Source: CALXOD01 sp964402715 (GTDB lineage: Bacteria > Verrucomicrobiota > Lentisphaeria > Victivallales > Victivallaceae). Taken from it: DNA of 25,724 nucleotides. The stretch spans positions 1-25,724 of the forward strand of contig CAYODJ010000030.1 of assembly GCA_964402715.1 (NCBI GenBank), written 5' to 3'. How positions within the stretch are numbered: position 1 is the first letter of the stretch; every line of letters begins with the position of its first letter. The translations under genes were made by a program, and so were the position numbers. Below the pieces are notes generated by a model. That model was not told where the DNA came from. It made no database searches and worked only from the letters and a program-made list of their open reading frames with translations. Positions 16,668-25,155 of this stretch are shown piece by piece.

Positions 16668-17780
16668 TCAGAACATTTCCCCGAGCGCGTCCGCGACGGC
16701 GTCCGCCGGGATGTCCGACATGCATTCCGGATTGTTCCGGGGACACACCCGGCGGAAGCAGGGCGAGCATGAGCGCCCCGAATACAGAATCTTCCAGCCG
16801 GTGCCGACCGGCCCCGTGGCCGAATAGTCGGTCGACCCGAACACCGCGACCCCGGGGCGGCCCATCGCCGCAGCCAGATGCATGACTCCGCTGTCGTTGG
16901 CGACGACCGCGCGCGCCGAGCGGATCAGGCACATCAGATCCGGCATGTCCGTCTCTCCCGCCAGATTGAAGAACCTGGTTTCCGGAAGGCCGGACGCTAT
17001 CTCCGTGCCGATTGCGGCCTCCGACGCCGATCCGACCGCAGCGACCACGCCGCCGCTGGCGATCCAGCGCGACGCGACGGCTCCGAAGTTCGTGCTGCTC
17101 CAGCGCTTGGCCGCGCCGTAGGCCGCGCCGGCCGCCATGATCAGCAGTTTCGGGTGCTCGCTCAGAGCGCGGATCCGCGGCGGGAATTGAAGAAACGGTC
17201 TGGGCAGACGGATTTCCGGCAGTTCTCCGTCCCACTCGGGAGCGCCGATCGCCGCCGCGACGGACAGATACCGGTTGGTCTGGTGCATGCGGTTCAGTCC
17301 GCAGACGCGTCTTCCGGGGAACCGGAAGCTGCGCCGCAGCAGCGGCGACCGGCATCTGGCGGCGGCGCCGTAAAGAGAGCCGACTCCCGCCAGGCGCATC
17401 ATCAGCGCGTCGCGGAAGGAGTTGTTGAACAGCACTCCGAATCCGGGGGAGAAGCGGCGCACCATCCTTATCTCCTCCCGGGTCCACAGGCGGTGGGCGT
17501 CACGCAGCGGCAGGACGACGTCCACCCACGGCAGCGCGTGATACAGCGGCCGCAGATGACGCGGCGTGACGACCGCCAGAGCGCACCGGCACGGCAGCAT
17601 CCTCTTTATCTGTCGCAGCGCCGGCAGCGCCATGACCGCGTCGCCGAGCCAGTTCGGCATGCGCACCGCCGCGCCGTTGCGCATGTTCTCCCCGGGAATT
17701 TTTTCGACCGTGAACATGGGCGCTCTGAACTCGCGTCGGACGTTCAGCGAATGAAGCAGCTGGTTGCGGGTGTCGTTCAT
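16668..17780 (-). CDS. waaF: LPS heptosyltransferase II (GT9 family)
   Basis: Glycosyltransferase family 9 enzyme, 370 residues, adding the second heptose from ADP-heptose to the LPS inner core on the cytoplasmic side of the inner membrane. Motifs are MPNWLGDAVMALPALRQIK (41-59), GAAYGAAKRW, NLAGETDMPDLMCLI, NDSGVMHLAAAMGRPGVAVFGSTD and a C-terminal CSPCFRRVCPRNNPECM cysteine cluster typical of WaaF. The start at 17780 gives about 40 residues before the family's first motif. An internal ATG at 17684 (MRNGAAVRMPNW), with GGGGAG just upstream, would give the more usual N-terminus. The gene begins 14 nt after mazG and closes an envelope operon with bamA. WaaC or another GT9 heptosyltransferase is less likely given the PNWLGD start. 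Confidence 0.9.
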   Translation of the reverse strand: MNDTRNQLLHSLNVRREFRAPMFTVEKIPGENMRNGAAVRMPNWLGDAVMALPALRQIKRMLPCRCALAVVTPRHLRPLYHALPWVDVVLPLRDAHRLWTREEIRMVRRFSPGFGVLFNNSFRDALMMRLAGVGSLYGAAARCRSPLLRRSFRFPGRRVCGLNRMHQTNRYLSVAAAIGAPEWDGELPEIRLPRPFLQFPPRIRALSEHPKLLIMAAGAAYGAAKRWSSTNFGAVASRWIASGGVVAAVGSASEAAIGTEIASGLPETRFFNLAGETDMPDLMCLIRSARAVVANDSGVMHLAAAMGRPGVAVFGSTDYSATGPVGTGWKILYSGRSCSPCFRRVCPRNNPECMSDIPADAVADALGEMF

Positions 17781-17794
17781 CGCGCTTCCGGAGA

Positions 17795-18616
17795 TTATCT
17801 TCGCCGCTCCTCGGACAACTGAGCCTTGGCTTCGTCCCAGAGCCTCTCCATGAGGGCGCCGTCCGCATCCCCGGGAGGGACACCCATCCGGGACAGCTTT
17901 TCCTCGACAATCCGGAAGCGGCGAGAGAATTTGTCGTTGGCTCGCCGCAGCAGCTCCTCGGCCGTGCCGTGTCCGCGGAACCGTATCAGATTGACCACCG
18001 CGAACAGCAAGTCCCCCAGCTCCTCGTCGACATTTTCGTCGACGCCGGACGCTGCGGCGTCTCTGGCCTCCGCGAGCTCCTCCGAAATCTTGTCGAGGAT
18101 CTCCGTCTCCCCGTTCCAGTCGAAGCCGGTCTCGGACGCTTTTTTCTGCAGCTTTTCGGCGCGGTCAAGCGCACTGAGATGCCTCGGAACCCCGTCGAGA
18201 ACCGAACTGCGCCCGGTCTTTTTCTCCGAGGCCTTGATTTTTCTCCATATTTTCAGCACCTCCTCGGAGGATCCGGCGACGGCGTCCCCGAAGACGTGGG
18301 CGTGACGGCGCACCATCTTGGAGTTCACGTTGCGGAACACGTCCTCCAGCGTGAACTCGTTGCGCTCGGAGGCGATCACCGCCTGAAACACGACGTTCAT
18401 CATCACGTCGCCGAGCTCGTCGCATATCTCCGACGGAATCCTCCGGTCCACGGCGTCCAGGAATTCCGCGCACTCCTCGGAGAGACAGCGCGCCAGCGTC
18501 TCGCGCGTCTGCTCGCGGTCCCACGGACAGCCGCCTGGGGAGCGCAGCTTCCTCAGAATCATCTGCAGCGATTCGATGGTCGGGGGAAGAGAATGGAAAT
18601 CCGTCTGGCCGTCCAT
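17795..18616 (-). CDS. mazG: Nucleoside triphosphate pyrophosphohydrolase MazG
   Basis: Cytoplasmic house-cleaning NTP pyrophosphohydrolase, 273 residues (E. coli MazG about 263). Two tandem MazG domains are visible. The first has GGCPWDREQT, then EECAEFLDA (47-55) and DELGDVMMN (66-74). The second has EELAEARDA (179-187) and DEELGDLLFAVVNL (197-210). Each carries the E-E-x-x-E and E-x-x-D magnesium ligands. The region between contains VRRHAHVFGD. The ATG at 18616 lies 5 nt after the bamA stop. An alternative GTG at 18625 overlaps that stop as GTGA and has a GGGG run 8 nt upstream. Either way translation looks coupled to bamA. Confidence 0.95.
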   Translation of the reverse strand: MDGQTDFHSLPPTIESLQMILRKLRSPGGCPWDREQTRETLARCLSEECAEFLDAVDRRIPSEICDELGDVMMNVVFQAVIASERNEFTLEDVFRNVNSKMVRRHAHVFGDAVAGSSEEVLKIWRKIKASEKKTGRSSVLDGVPRHLSALDRAEKLQKKASETGFDWNGETEILDKISEELAEARDAAASGVDENVDEELGDLLFAVVNLIRFRGHGTAEELLRRANDKFSRRFRIVEEKLSRMGVPPGDADGALMERLWDEAKAQLSEERRR

Positions 18617-18621
18617 GTTTT

Positions 18622-20940
18622 TCACCACGTGAACCCCATGTTGAAGTGAAAGCGCAGTTTGCTGGAGACGTCGTCCTGGTTGTTGACGACGGGGTAGGCC
18701 AGATCCAGCTTGATGGGGGCGTTGATCATCGGCAGCTGGATGCGCAGACCGTATCCGGCGCCCAGATTGATGCCTCCGGGACCGAAGCTGTAGGCGTTCT
18801 TCCATGTGTTGCCCACGTCGACGAACGCGGCGCCCCTGATGAAGCTCCAGATCGGATGACTGATCTCGAACGTCCCCAGAATCATCGTCTGACCGCCCCG
18901 CGCGTCATCCTCGTGATTGAGCGGCGAAACCTCGCGGAACGGAAATCCGCGCAGTGAATCCCCGCCGCCGAGGAAATACCGCTCGAACAGCGGAACGTCG
19001 GCGGTCCGGCTGAAGGCGGACACGGTGCCCACCCTGAACCCTCCCATGGCGACGACGGCCTTTTCGAAGAAGGAGTAGTAGTAGCTTCCCTTGGCTTCGA
19101 GACGGTAGAAATTGCTGGACGACCCCATGATTTTAGGCGACACCGCCGCCAGCAGGTTCAGGTTGTATCCGGACGTCGGTGAGACCAGACTGTCCCTCGT
19201 GTCGCGGTCGACCATGAGCGAAGTCTGGCTGACCCACTGACGGCCGCGCTCGCTTCTCAGTTCGGATCCGACATGGTGCGACATGTCCAGGACATTGACC
19301 TGTTCGAACTTGTAGGTGCCGGTCACCGTGGTGAAGTCGTCGAATATCCTGCGGTTCAGGGACACGCGCCCTCCGTACCGGCGTTCGTCCCAGTGTTCGA
19401 ATTCCATCTGGTTGCCGTAGAGGGACAGGTCGAAGCGCATGGGCAGATCCAGCAGCCACGGCTCCGAGAAGTCGAAGTTGAAGCCAATGCGCTCGATGCC
19501 GACCAGAGCCTGCAGACGCACCCGCTGGCCGCCGCCGTAAAACCAGTCGCCGGGGTTGAGGAGATCGAAATTGCTGCTGGAGATTTCCGCCATTCCCACC
19601 AGACTGTTGACGTCGGAGAATCCGGCGCCGATTTTGAACTGGAAGCGGTCGGGCTTCTCCTCTATGCGGAAATTCACGTCCTTCTCGTCGACGGCGTCGG
19701 CGTTGCTGGTTGTGGCCTCGACCTTGTTGAAATAGCCCATGCCCATCAGACGCGATCTGCTCACCTCTATGCGGTTGCGGTCCACCGGATCCCCCGGCTG
19801 GATGGCCAGCTCCCTGCGGATGACCTTGTCCTTGGTGTAGATGTTGCCGGTGATGACGACGTCATGCACCGCGTACCGGCGACCCTCGGTGATCACGAAA
19901 GTGACGTCCACGGTGTGGCTGCGGAAGTCGGCGAATCTTCTCGGCCGCACGGCGACGTCGACGTAGCCCATCGATTCGTAATGGTCGGTGACCGCCTTTA
20001 TCGTCTCCCGCTCCATGGACGCGCTGAAGATTCCGCCTTTCTTGAGACGGAGCATGAGTTCCAGATCCGGAGTCGACGTGACCTCGTTTCCGGCGAAACC
20101 GACGCTTCCCACCTGATAGGGCTTCCCCTCGCTGACATGGAAGGTCAGATTCACGTATTCCGGGTCGTCAGGCGTGGGAGCGACGTCGATTTTCTCGACG
20201 CTGAAGTCCAGATATCCTTTGTCCAGATAAAGGTTGCGGATGCGGGCGGAATCGTTTTCCAGCTCGGCGCGATCCAGCAGGCCGGCGTTCAGAAGATTGC
20301 CGATCAGGGGAAGCGCGTTCCAGAATGAACTGCGGTTGGCGACGGCGTCCCGCAGGACCGCCTGGGAGTACACCGAAGCGCCTTCGAAACGGACGCGGGC
20401 GATCTTCAGACGGAGATTCTCGCGGATGCGCAGCGTCACGTTCACCTGGTCCTCGCCGACGGGTTCGACCAGCGGAGTCACCGTGGCGTCGTTGTATCCC
20501 TTGTCCTTGTAGAACTTCCGGATCGCGGTCAGGGTTTCACGCAGACCGGCGTCGTTCAGTGGCGCGTCCGCCGCCAGGGTGACCAGAGGCCTGAGATCGT
20601 CCTCCTGGAACTTGGCGTTCCCGTCGAAGATGATTTTCATCACCTGCGGCTTCAGCCTCAGGCGGAACGTCAGCGCGACGCCGCCGTCCTCCTGAGGTTC
20701 GGTTACGGCGACCACGTCTGAGAAATTTCCGGTGGAGAAGAGGCGCTTGACATCCTCGTCGATGAGCTCGCTCCGGTGTTCGTCGCCCGTCCGCAGACGT
20801 ATGTTGTAGTAAAGCTGCTCCTCCGACAGCGGGGCGACGCCTTTCTGCTCAAAACTGATCCGGCTGATTTTGGCTGCGGTCAGCGTGCCGGCGCTCCACA
20901 ACATCAGTAAACATGCGACCCACTTGACAGGGATTTTCAC
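18622..20940 (-). CDS. bamA: Outer membrane protein assembly factor BamA
   Basis: Outer-membrane insertase that folds beta-barrel proteins, 772 residues. A cleavable signal peptide (VKWVACLLMLWSAGTLTA before AKISR) is followed by POTRA-type repeats to about residue 410, recognisable from recurring I-x-F-x-G segments (IIFDGNAKFQED, VRFEGASVYSQ, VGFAGNEVTST, VVITGNIYTKD). The 16-strand barrel contains LRGFPFREVSP, the loop 6 (V/L)RG(F/Y) motif, and ends in FHFNMGFTW with a terminal aromatic as in Bam substrates. I chose GTG at 20938-20940 because it sits 7 nt after GGAG and starts the signal peptide. The open frame to 21027 has no such site. It heads an operon with mazG and waaF. No skp/ompH-like gene follows, unlike many proteobacteria. 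Confidence 0.96.
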   Translation of the reverse strand: MKIPVKWVACLLMLWSAGTLTAAKISRISFEQKGVAPLSEEQLYYNIRLRTGDEHRSELIDEDVKRLFSTGNFSDVVAVTEPQEDGGVALTFRLRLKPQVMKIIFDGNAKFQEDDLRPLVTLAADAPLNDAGLRETLTAIRKFYKDKGYNDATVTPLVEPVGEDQVNVTLRIRENLRLKIARVRFEGASVYSQAVLRDAVANRSSFWNALPLIGNLLNAGLLDRAELENDSARIRNLYLDKGYLDFSVEKIDVAPTPDDPEYVNLTFHVSEGKPYQVGSVGFAGNEVTSTPDLELMLRLKKGGIFSASMERETIKAVTDHYESMGYVDVAVRPRRFADFRSHTVDVTFVITEGRRYAVHDVVITGNIYTKDKVIRRELAIQPGDPVDRNRIEVSRSRLMGMGYFNKVEATTSNADAVDEKDVNFRIEEKPDRFQFKIGAGFSDVNSLVGMAEISSSNFDLLNPGDWFYGGGQRVRLQALVGIERIGFNFDFSEPWLLDLPMRFDLSLYGNQMEFEHWDERRYGGRVSLNRRIFDDFTTVTGTYKFEQVNVLDMSHHVGSELRSERGRQWVSQTSLMVDRDTRDSLVSPTSGYNLNLLAAVSPKIMGSSSNFYRLEAKGSYYYSFFEKAVVAMGGFRVGTVSAFSRTADVPLFERYFLGGGDSLRGFPFREVSPLNHEDDARGGQTMILGTFEISHPIWSFIRGAAFVDVGNTWKNAYSFGPGGINLGAGYGLRIQLPMINAPIKLDLAYPVVNNQDDVSSKLRFHFNMGFTW

Positions 20941-21431
20941 GCTGCGGCTCCGTGAATTCGGGATTAAAGACAGACACACGCATAACATAGCATCCGGTTT
21001 CGAGAAAATCCAGAGCGGCAGGGTCATTCAGGGTGATTTTTGACAGGCGTGCGGCAGGCGCACGCAGAGGGGAGGCGGGAGTGATTTGCGCGGCGACAAG
21101 CTGTGGCGCCGCGGCGGAGCCGCCAGATGCCGTCGTCGGGACGCGCCGGCGTCGGTGACGGACAGGTCACGGGCAAATTTGACCGCCAGGGGGCGGCGCG
21201 GCGGGAGGGGAGGGCGAGACAGTATGCAGGAGAGAAGGAAAGCCTTCGGGAAGTGCGGCGGAACATGTGGAGCAGGCGGGAAGACGGCATGCCGCGGATT
21301 TTCGATCCTCCACCGAGGATCGCTGTTCGTTCAAAGAAAATGTCCGTCTCCGGCTGAAAGCTGATGTGCGGCCGGAGGCGGACGTTCTGGATGGAATTGT
21401 TCTGCGGACGGAGTCCGCCTTTGGAGGAGAC
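20941..21431. other. Intergenic region between bamA and the Wzz-like gene
   Basis: About 490 bp without a supportable gene. The short open frames on the plus strand have no family-like sequence or ribosome site and are GC artefacts. It contains one perfect hairpin at 21303-21322 and presumably the bamA promoter. A TATGTT at about 20987 on the minus strand is a weak -10 candidate. Confidence 0.6.
21303..21322 (-). terminator. Perfect hairpin downstream of the Wzz-like gene
   Basis: CGATCCTC and GAGGATCG form an 8-bp stem with a 4-nt loop about 110 nt after the Wzz-like stop. On the minus strand GAAAATCC follows, so there is no U-tract. It may be an mRNA 3'-end structure or a protein-binding palindrome. 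Confidence 0.3.
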
Positions 21432-22925
21432 TCACGCCGCCTGCGGCGGATTATCACTGTTCTCCGCATAGAAGTCGCGGGCGAAACCGATTGCGAGCAC
21501 GAGCAGATTGAACAGGATCCAGATTCCCGCAGTGATGGCGGTCAGTATTAACGGATGGATCAGATAGGTGTTCTGCAATGAAATCTGGCCGGCCGGGCTG
21601 AAGAAATCGAGACCGGAGAGATAGTCCTCAGTTATCAGCTGTCTGATGCCGTTCACCTTGGCGGCGGCGGCGGACAGACTATCGACCATCCTCGTGAACA
21701 TCTGCTCAAACTGTTCGACGTTGCCCTGGATGTTCTTGGAACGATCCATAACACCGAGCATCTGCTGATAATATTGCATCTCGGATTGAAGTTCGGCAAT
21801 CTCCTCGCCGATGCTGACGTTTTCCGTGGCCAGTTCTCTCCGGAGAGCGTTGTTGACATCGCGTCTCGTCAGGGACTCAATCTGTTGAAATACGGATGAG
21901 TCGATGCTGACCTGCTCGCCGGCATCGGCCGATTTGCCCGCCGCCGTCGTCCGCGCCGGGTTCTGAATGATGGACAGCGATTTGCCGATGCTGTCGTACT
22001 TCATCTGCGACGAGGCGAGCTGCTGCTGCAGGGATTGAAGCTGGCCGTTCACGAAATAACGATCCATGTCGCTGTGCAGATTGCTGCTGTTCAGAACCAT
22101 CTGAAGCAGGGGATCCAGCTGGTATTTGCGGATGCTGTGCAGCGATTCATTCAGGTCATCGAGAGATTCTCCCGATGTCAGACGGATGTTGCGGTCTCCT
22201 TGCAGTTCCTGCAGTGAATCGCACAGTTTCAACAGCTGGTCGTTGCAGTGGGTGGCGCGATCTATGGCAATTAGGTGACTTGTCTGTATTGCCTCGCGCA
22301 GTTTCTTTGCGAAAAGCGCGTCGGTGCCGATCCGGGGGAGCTTGCCCCCGTTGGTTTTTCGGAACAGGAGCATCCACGTCTGCGGTATGGCGCCGAGAAT
22401 CTGGGCGGACTTCTCGTCGGTCAGGTGGATGCTCGGCTTCATGCTGATCTGATAGGTGGAATTGTTCAGGTCGTTCAGCTTTTTCAGGTACAGCTCCTCC
22501 AGCTGATTCATGTCGGCGACAGAGAGATTTCGCTTGGCCAGCTTCTGTCCGAAATCTGCGTTCAGTATGGCCAGTTTCCGCGAGTAGTTGACGACGGAGA
22601 AGAGACTTGTGAACTTGTCGAACGGGATTACTGATGCAAGGCTCTGGTCCGTGTAGACCTGCTGCAGCACCGCCGGACAGATGATGTCAAGGTGGTTGAA
22701 TGGAGTTTCGTCCGGATAGACGAGAACGGAGCCCTTGCCCCTTTTGAGCTGCACATGAATTTGCTGTGAGAAAACGCGTTCGGGTGGCATGATCAGCAGA
22801 GTCAGCAGTCCGAGCAGACACAATGAGAGGAAACTGATGACCGCCGTCAACAGAATCCGGCGCCGTTTCCGTTTGATGGAATTGAAAATGTAACCCGGCC
22901 AGATGTTTCTTTCCGTCTCTTCCAT
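21432..22925 (-). CDS. Wzz-like polysaccharide chain-length/co-polymerase protein
   Basis: Probable polysaccharide co-polymerase of the inner membrane, 497 residues, regulating chain length or export of a surface glycan. The layout is the PCP one: a basic cytosolic N-terminus (KRKRRR), membrane segment 1 at about 24-46, a periplasmic region to about 455, and membrane segment 2 at about 457-480 followed by a short tail. DIICPAVLQQVYTD (about 80-93) resembles the Wzz segment following the first beta strand. Heptad-like helices at about 270-430 suggest coiled coils. There is no C-terminal tyrosine kinase domain, as in PCP-1 or stand-alone PCP-2a proteins. The ATG at 22925 has GAGG about 8 nt upstream. 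The WbaP-like gene upstream supports the assignment. The exact family was not recognised. Confidence 0.75.
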   Translation of the reverse strand: MEETERNIWPGYIFNSIKRKRRRILLTAVISFLSLCLLGLLTLLIMPPERVFSQQIHVQLKRGKGSVLVYPDETPFNHLDIICPAVLQQVYTDQSLASVIPFDKFTSLFSVVNYSRKLAILNADFGQKLAKRNLSVADMNQLEELYLKKLNDLNNSTYQISMKPSIHLTDEKSAQILGAIPQTWMLLFRKTNGGKLPRIGTDALFAKKLREAIQTSHLIAIDRATHCNDQLLKLCDSLQELQGDRNIRLTSGESLDDLNESLHSIRKYQLDPLLQMVLNSSNLHSDMDRYFVNGQLQSLQQQLASSQMKYDSIGKSLSIIQNPARTTAAGKSADAGEQVSIDSSVFQQIESLTRRDVNNALRRELATENVSIGEEIAELQSEMQYYQQMLGVMDRSKNIQGNVEQFEQMFTRMVDSLSAAAAKVNGIRQLITEDYLSGLDFFSPAGQISLQNTYLIHPLILTAITAGIWILFNLLVLAIGFARDFYAENSDNPPQAA

Positions 22926-23541
22926 AAATGTGACCTCGCTGTTTAAATCTTTGGTTTTTTGCCGACAAAGTTTCTTTGTTCGTTAACGCTACATAGCCTG
23001 TGGCGGAAACCGCGACTGCCGACGTGAATAGAGGCGTCGCCCATTCACTGTTTCCTTCGACATCACGCGCTGATCAACGACAAGCTGGTCGCCCTCTACG
23101 GTCGCCCATTCACTGTTTCCTTCGACATCCTCCTCCGATCACTGTTCCGACATCTTTTAATTCCGCCTCGAAGGCATACGATGCTTCTTTGCTGATGCCG
23201 GTCGCGGTAGCATGCGGTGTAAGATCATCTGCCGCAGCAGTCTTCATGGGTGCTGCTAGAGTGTGTTGAGGGGGCGTTTCGTAATTGTGTCCGTGTCTTT
23301 TTTTAGATCACTTCCGATGATCATGGGCGGTGCATGACTGCCGTTACTTGAATACGGTATCGTTTGATGCATCGGAGGTTGCGAAGCCGGTTTACGTGCC
23401 GCAGTCATGTAGATTCGCGATGCAATGCGGCAAGCCGCGACATGTTTTGTCGGAGGCGGGACTGATGACTGCGCACGGTGATTATCGGACATTCGTCGGC
23501 ACTGTTTGAAACAGTCAATCTTTTCGTTTCCAGCCATTTTT
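22926..23541 (-). other. Gene-poor, apparently decayed stretch between polysaccharide genes
   Basis: About 615 bp between the WbaP-like stop and the Wzz-like start. No intact gene is supportable. On the minus strand several short frames follow one another: 23256-23492 (from an ATG at 23492) and 23110-23247 are both open, and the first changes into the frame of the second at a run of seven A (complement of T at about 23298-23304). A 29-nt direct repeat lies at 23036 and 23101. A small hairpin (ACAAAG/CTTTGT) is at 22965-22979. This pattern suggests a degenerate gene or insertion scar. Homopolymer sequencing error is an alternative. Confidence 0.45.
23036..23129. repeat. Direct repeat, two 29-nt copies 65 bp apart
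   Basis: Identical 29-nt copies occupy 23036-23064 and 23101-23129, beginning GTCGCCCATTCA and ending TTCGACATC, with 36 nt between. A shorter degenerate third piece (TCACTGTTCCGACATC) is at 23139-23154. The copies are not palindromic. The period of 65 is not a multiple of three, so it would break a reading frame. It looks like a local duplication rather than a CRISPR array. Confidence 0.85.
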
Positions 23542-24987
23542 TCAACAGGCGCCGCGGCGCGCAACGACCACATAGACAGTTTTGAAAAAGATATAATAGT
23601 CCATCCATATTGACCAGTTCATGATGTAATACATGTCCAACATGACGCGTTGCTGATAGTCGATTTCATTGCGCCCCGACACCTGCCAGAGTCCGGTGAT
23701 GCCAGGTTTAACGCGCTTTCTGATCTCATAATTTTTACCGTAGTACTTAATCTCGTCACGGACAATCGGACGAGGCCCGATCACAGCCATCTCTCCGGTA
23801 AGGACATTCCAGAACTGCGGCAGTTCGTCCAGCGAGGTTCTGCGAAGGAATCTGCCGATCGGCGTGATGCGCGGATCATTCTGGAGTTTGAAGTTCTTCT
23901 GCCATTCGGCTTTCTGTGCCGGATTTTCATCGAGCATTTGTTTCAGGCGTGCTGCGGCATCCGCGTACATGGTGCGGAATTTCAGTACGCGGATTGGTTT
24001 GCCGTGGATTCCGAGGCGCTCTGCGGAGTAGAACACCGGACCCGCGCTCGACAATTTCACGATTAACGACAGAACGATGAACAGCGGCAGCAGAATGACG
24101 ATGGCACAGAACGCCATCATTATTTCCAGTAGGGTTTTCAGCAGACGCGGCATGGGCAGCAGCAGTTGATTGCGGATTTCGAATCCGCCCAGCAGTCCGA
24201 CCGAGGCGGGATAAAGCCAGGAGATCGGCAGAATCCGGTTGTCCGGAATGAACATGATATGTCGGAAAATCTTGGAATAACACCGGAATGTCCGGTTGAT
24301 GATCTTTACCGGCAGACAGCAGATGGCATACTCAACTCCCCATTCCCCGGCTATTCTCCGTGCGGAGGCGAGTGTTCCGAGCACCGGGTGCCCATCAACA
24401 TCTTTCCCTTGCTTTTCTGGGTCATCGTCCAGATAGCCGACGATCTGGAATCCGTAATAGCAACTGTCCTCGAACTCCCTGCAGATAAGCTTCCCTGTTT
24501 CACCGGCTCCCGCGATAAGGATTCGGATTTGCCCGATTCCGAGAATTTTCAACAGCAAACGGATTAGAAAGCGCGAGATAGGCAGCATGAGAATCGTCGC
24601 CCCCATACCCATGAACAGCCAGAGGAGGGAATAGTCCTCGCTTTTTCTGGAAAGTGTCAGGTAGGTGGAAAGCAGCAGATAGGTTAACCCAACCGACAGG
24701 GAAATCCGTCGGATTTCTTCGATTTTGTTCAGACAGATTCCCGGGTGGAAAAGGCTGCCGTGGTAACAGCGGAAGAATGAGTTGCAGATCAAGAGGAACA
24801 GCAGGAACGGGAGAAAATGCCAATGAGGTTCCGATTTGTGCCCGATATTTTCAAAGAAACGCATTCCCAATGATGCCGACTCAAAAACTGCCGTTGCGCA
24901 GACGGAGTCGGCGAGAACCATGAAAGCGACGCGAATCTGGAGAGTGCGGAGGAGCTTGCGCATGTGATTTCTGTTTTTGTGCATCAT
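23542..24987 (-). CDS. Undecaprenyl-phosphate sugar phosphotransferase (WbaP-like)
   Basis: Inner-membrane polyisoprenyl-phosphate hexose-1-phosphate transferase that starts exopolysaccharide or O-antigen synthesis by moving a sugar phosphate from UDP-sugar to undecaprenyl phosphate. 481 residues. The N-terminal half has about four membrane segments, then a Rossmann-like CoA_binding_3 domain (IRILIAGAGETGK to GYLDDDPEKQGK, about 153-200). A re-entrant hydrophobic helix lies at about 285-310. The catalytic bacterial sugar transferase domain has RVLKFRTMYADA, RRTSLDELPQFWNVLTGEMAVIGPRP and KPGITGLWQVSGRN. The motifs include the Asp-Glu pair in SLDELPQ. Two successive ATGs (24987, 24984) follow AGGA, and either may be used. 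It begins 6 nt after the stop of a small ORF. Gal-1-P versus Glc-1-P cannot be decided. Confidence 0.93.
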   Translation of the reverse strand: MMHKNRNHMRKLLRTLQIRVAFMVLADSVCATAVFESASLGMRFFENIGHKSEPHWHFLPFLLFLLICNSFFRCYHGSLFHPGICLNKIEEIRRISLSVGLTYLLLSTYLTLSRKSEDYSLLWLFMGMGATILMLPISRFLIRLLLKILGIGQIRILIAGAGETGKLICREFEDSCYYGFQIVGYLDDDPEKQGKDVDGHPVLGTLASARRIAGEWGVEYAICCLPVKIINRTFRCYSKIFRHIMFIPDNRILPISWLYPASVGLLGGFEIRNQLLLPMPRLLKTLLEIMMAFCAIVILLPLFIVLSLIVKLSSAGPVFYSAERLGIHGKPIRVLKFRTMYADAAARLKQMLDENPAQKAEWQKNFKLQNDPRITPIGRFLRRTSLDELPQFWNVLTGEMAVIGPRPIVRDEIKYYGKNYEIRKRVKPGITGLWQVSGRNEIDYQQRVMLDMYYIMNWSIWMDYYIFFKTVYVVVARRGAC

Positions 24988-24993
24988 TTTTTC

Positions 24994-25155
24994 CTATTCC
25001 GGAAGCAGTACAACTTGATCCAGAGCTTCCGGCGATTGTCGCGGAGCGGGAAAGATCAGTTTCCAGTTCCTGGCAACCGCTACATTCGAAAACAGGGAAT
25101 GGGTTTCCTCCCGCGCCTTGCAGAAGAGATACGCTGCGTCATACGTGCGCTTCAT
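24994..25155 (-). CDS. Small ORF, possible C-terminal fragment of a broken gene
   Basis: 53-residue frame (MKRTYDAAYLF... ending VVLLPE) just upstream of the WbaP-like gene. Its composition looks coding (NWKLIFPAPRQ). Its stop is only 6 nt from the next start, as in an operon. The first ATG at 25155 has no ribosome site, and the frame is open back to about 25186, overlapping the end of the neighbouring 84-residue ORF in another frame. It may therefore be the C-terminal part of that protein after a frameshift. No family recognised. Confidence 0.4.
   Translation of the reverse strand: MKRTYDAAYLFCKAREETHSLFSNVAVARNWKLIFPAPRQSPEALDQVVLLPE

Noticed and set aside
21086..21364. Plus-strand short frames between bamA and the Wzz-like gene
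   Set aside because: Arg/Gly-rich, no ribosome site, overlapping in two frames. Typical chance frames in GC-rich non-coding DNA.
23036..23129. Repeat-spacer-repeat resembling a minimal CRISPR
   Set aside because: Only two exact copies, no dyad symmetry in the repeat, no cas gene in the window and a degenerate third piece at different spacing.
23256..23573. 105-codon minus-strand frame read as an intact gene, or as a bactofilin because of a short MIIGSDLKK string
   Set aside because: The first part overlaps the WbaP-like gene end. The remaining match to bactofilins is a few residues only and the frame breaks soon after.
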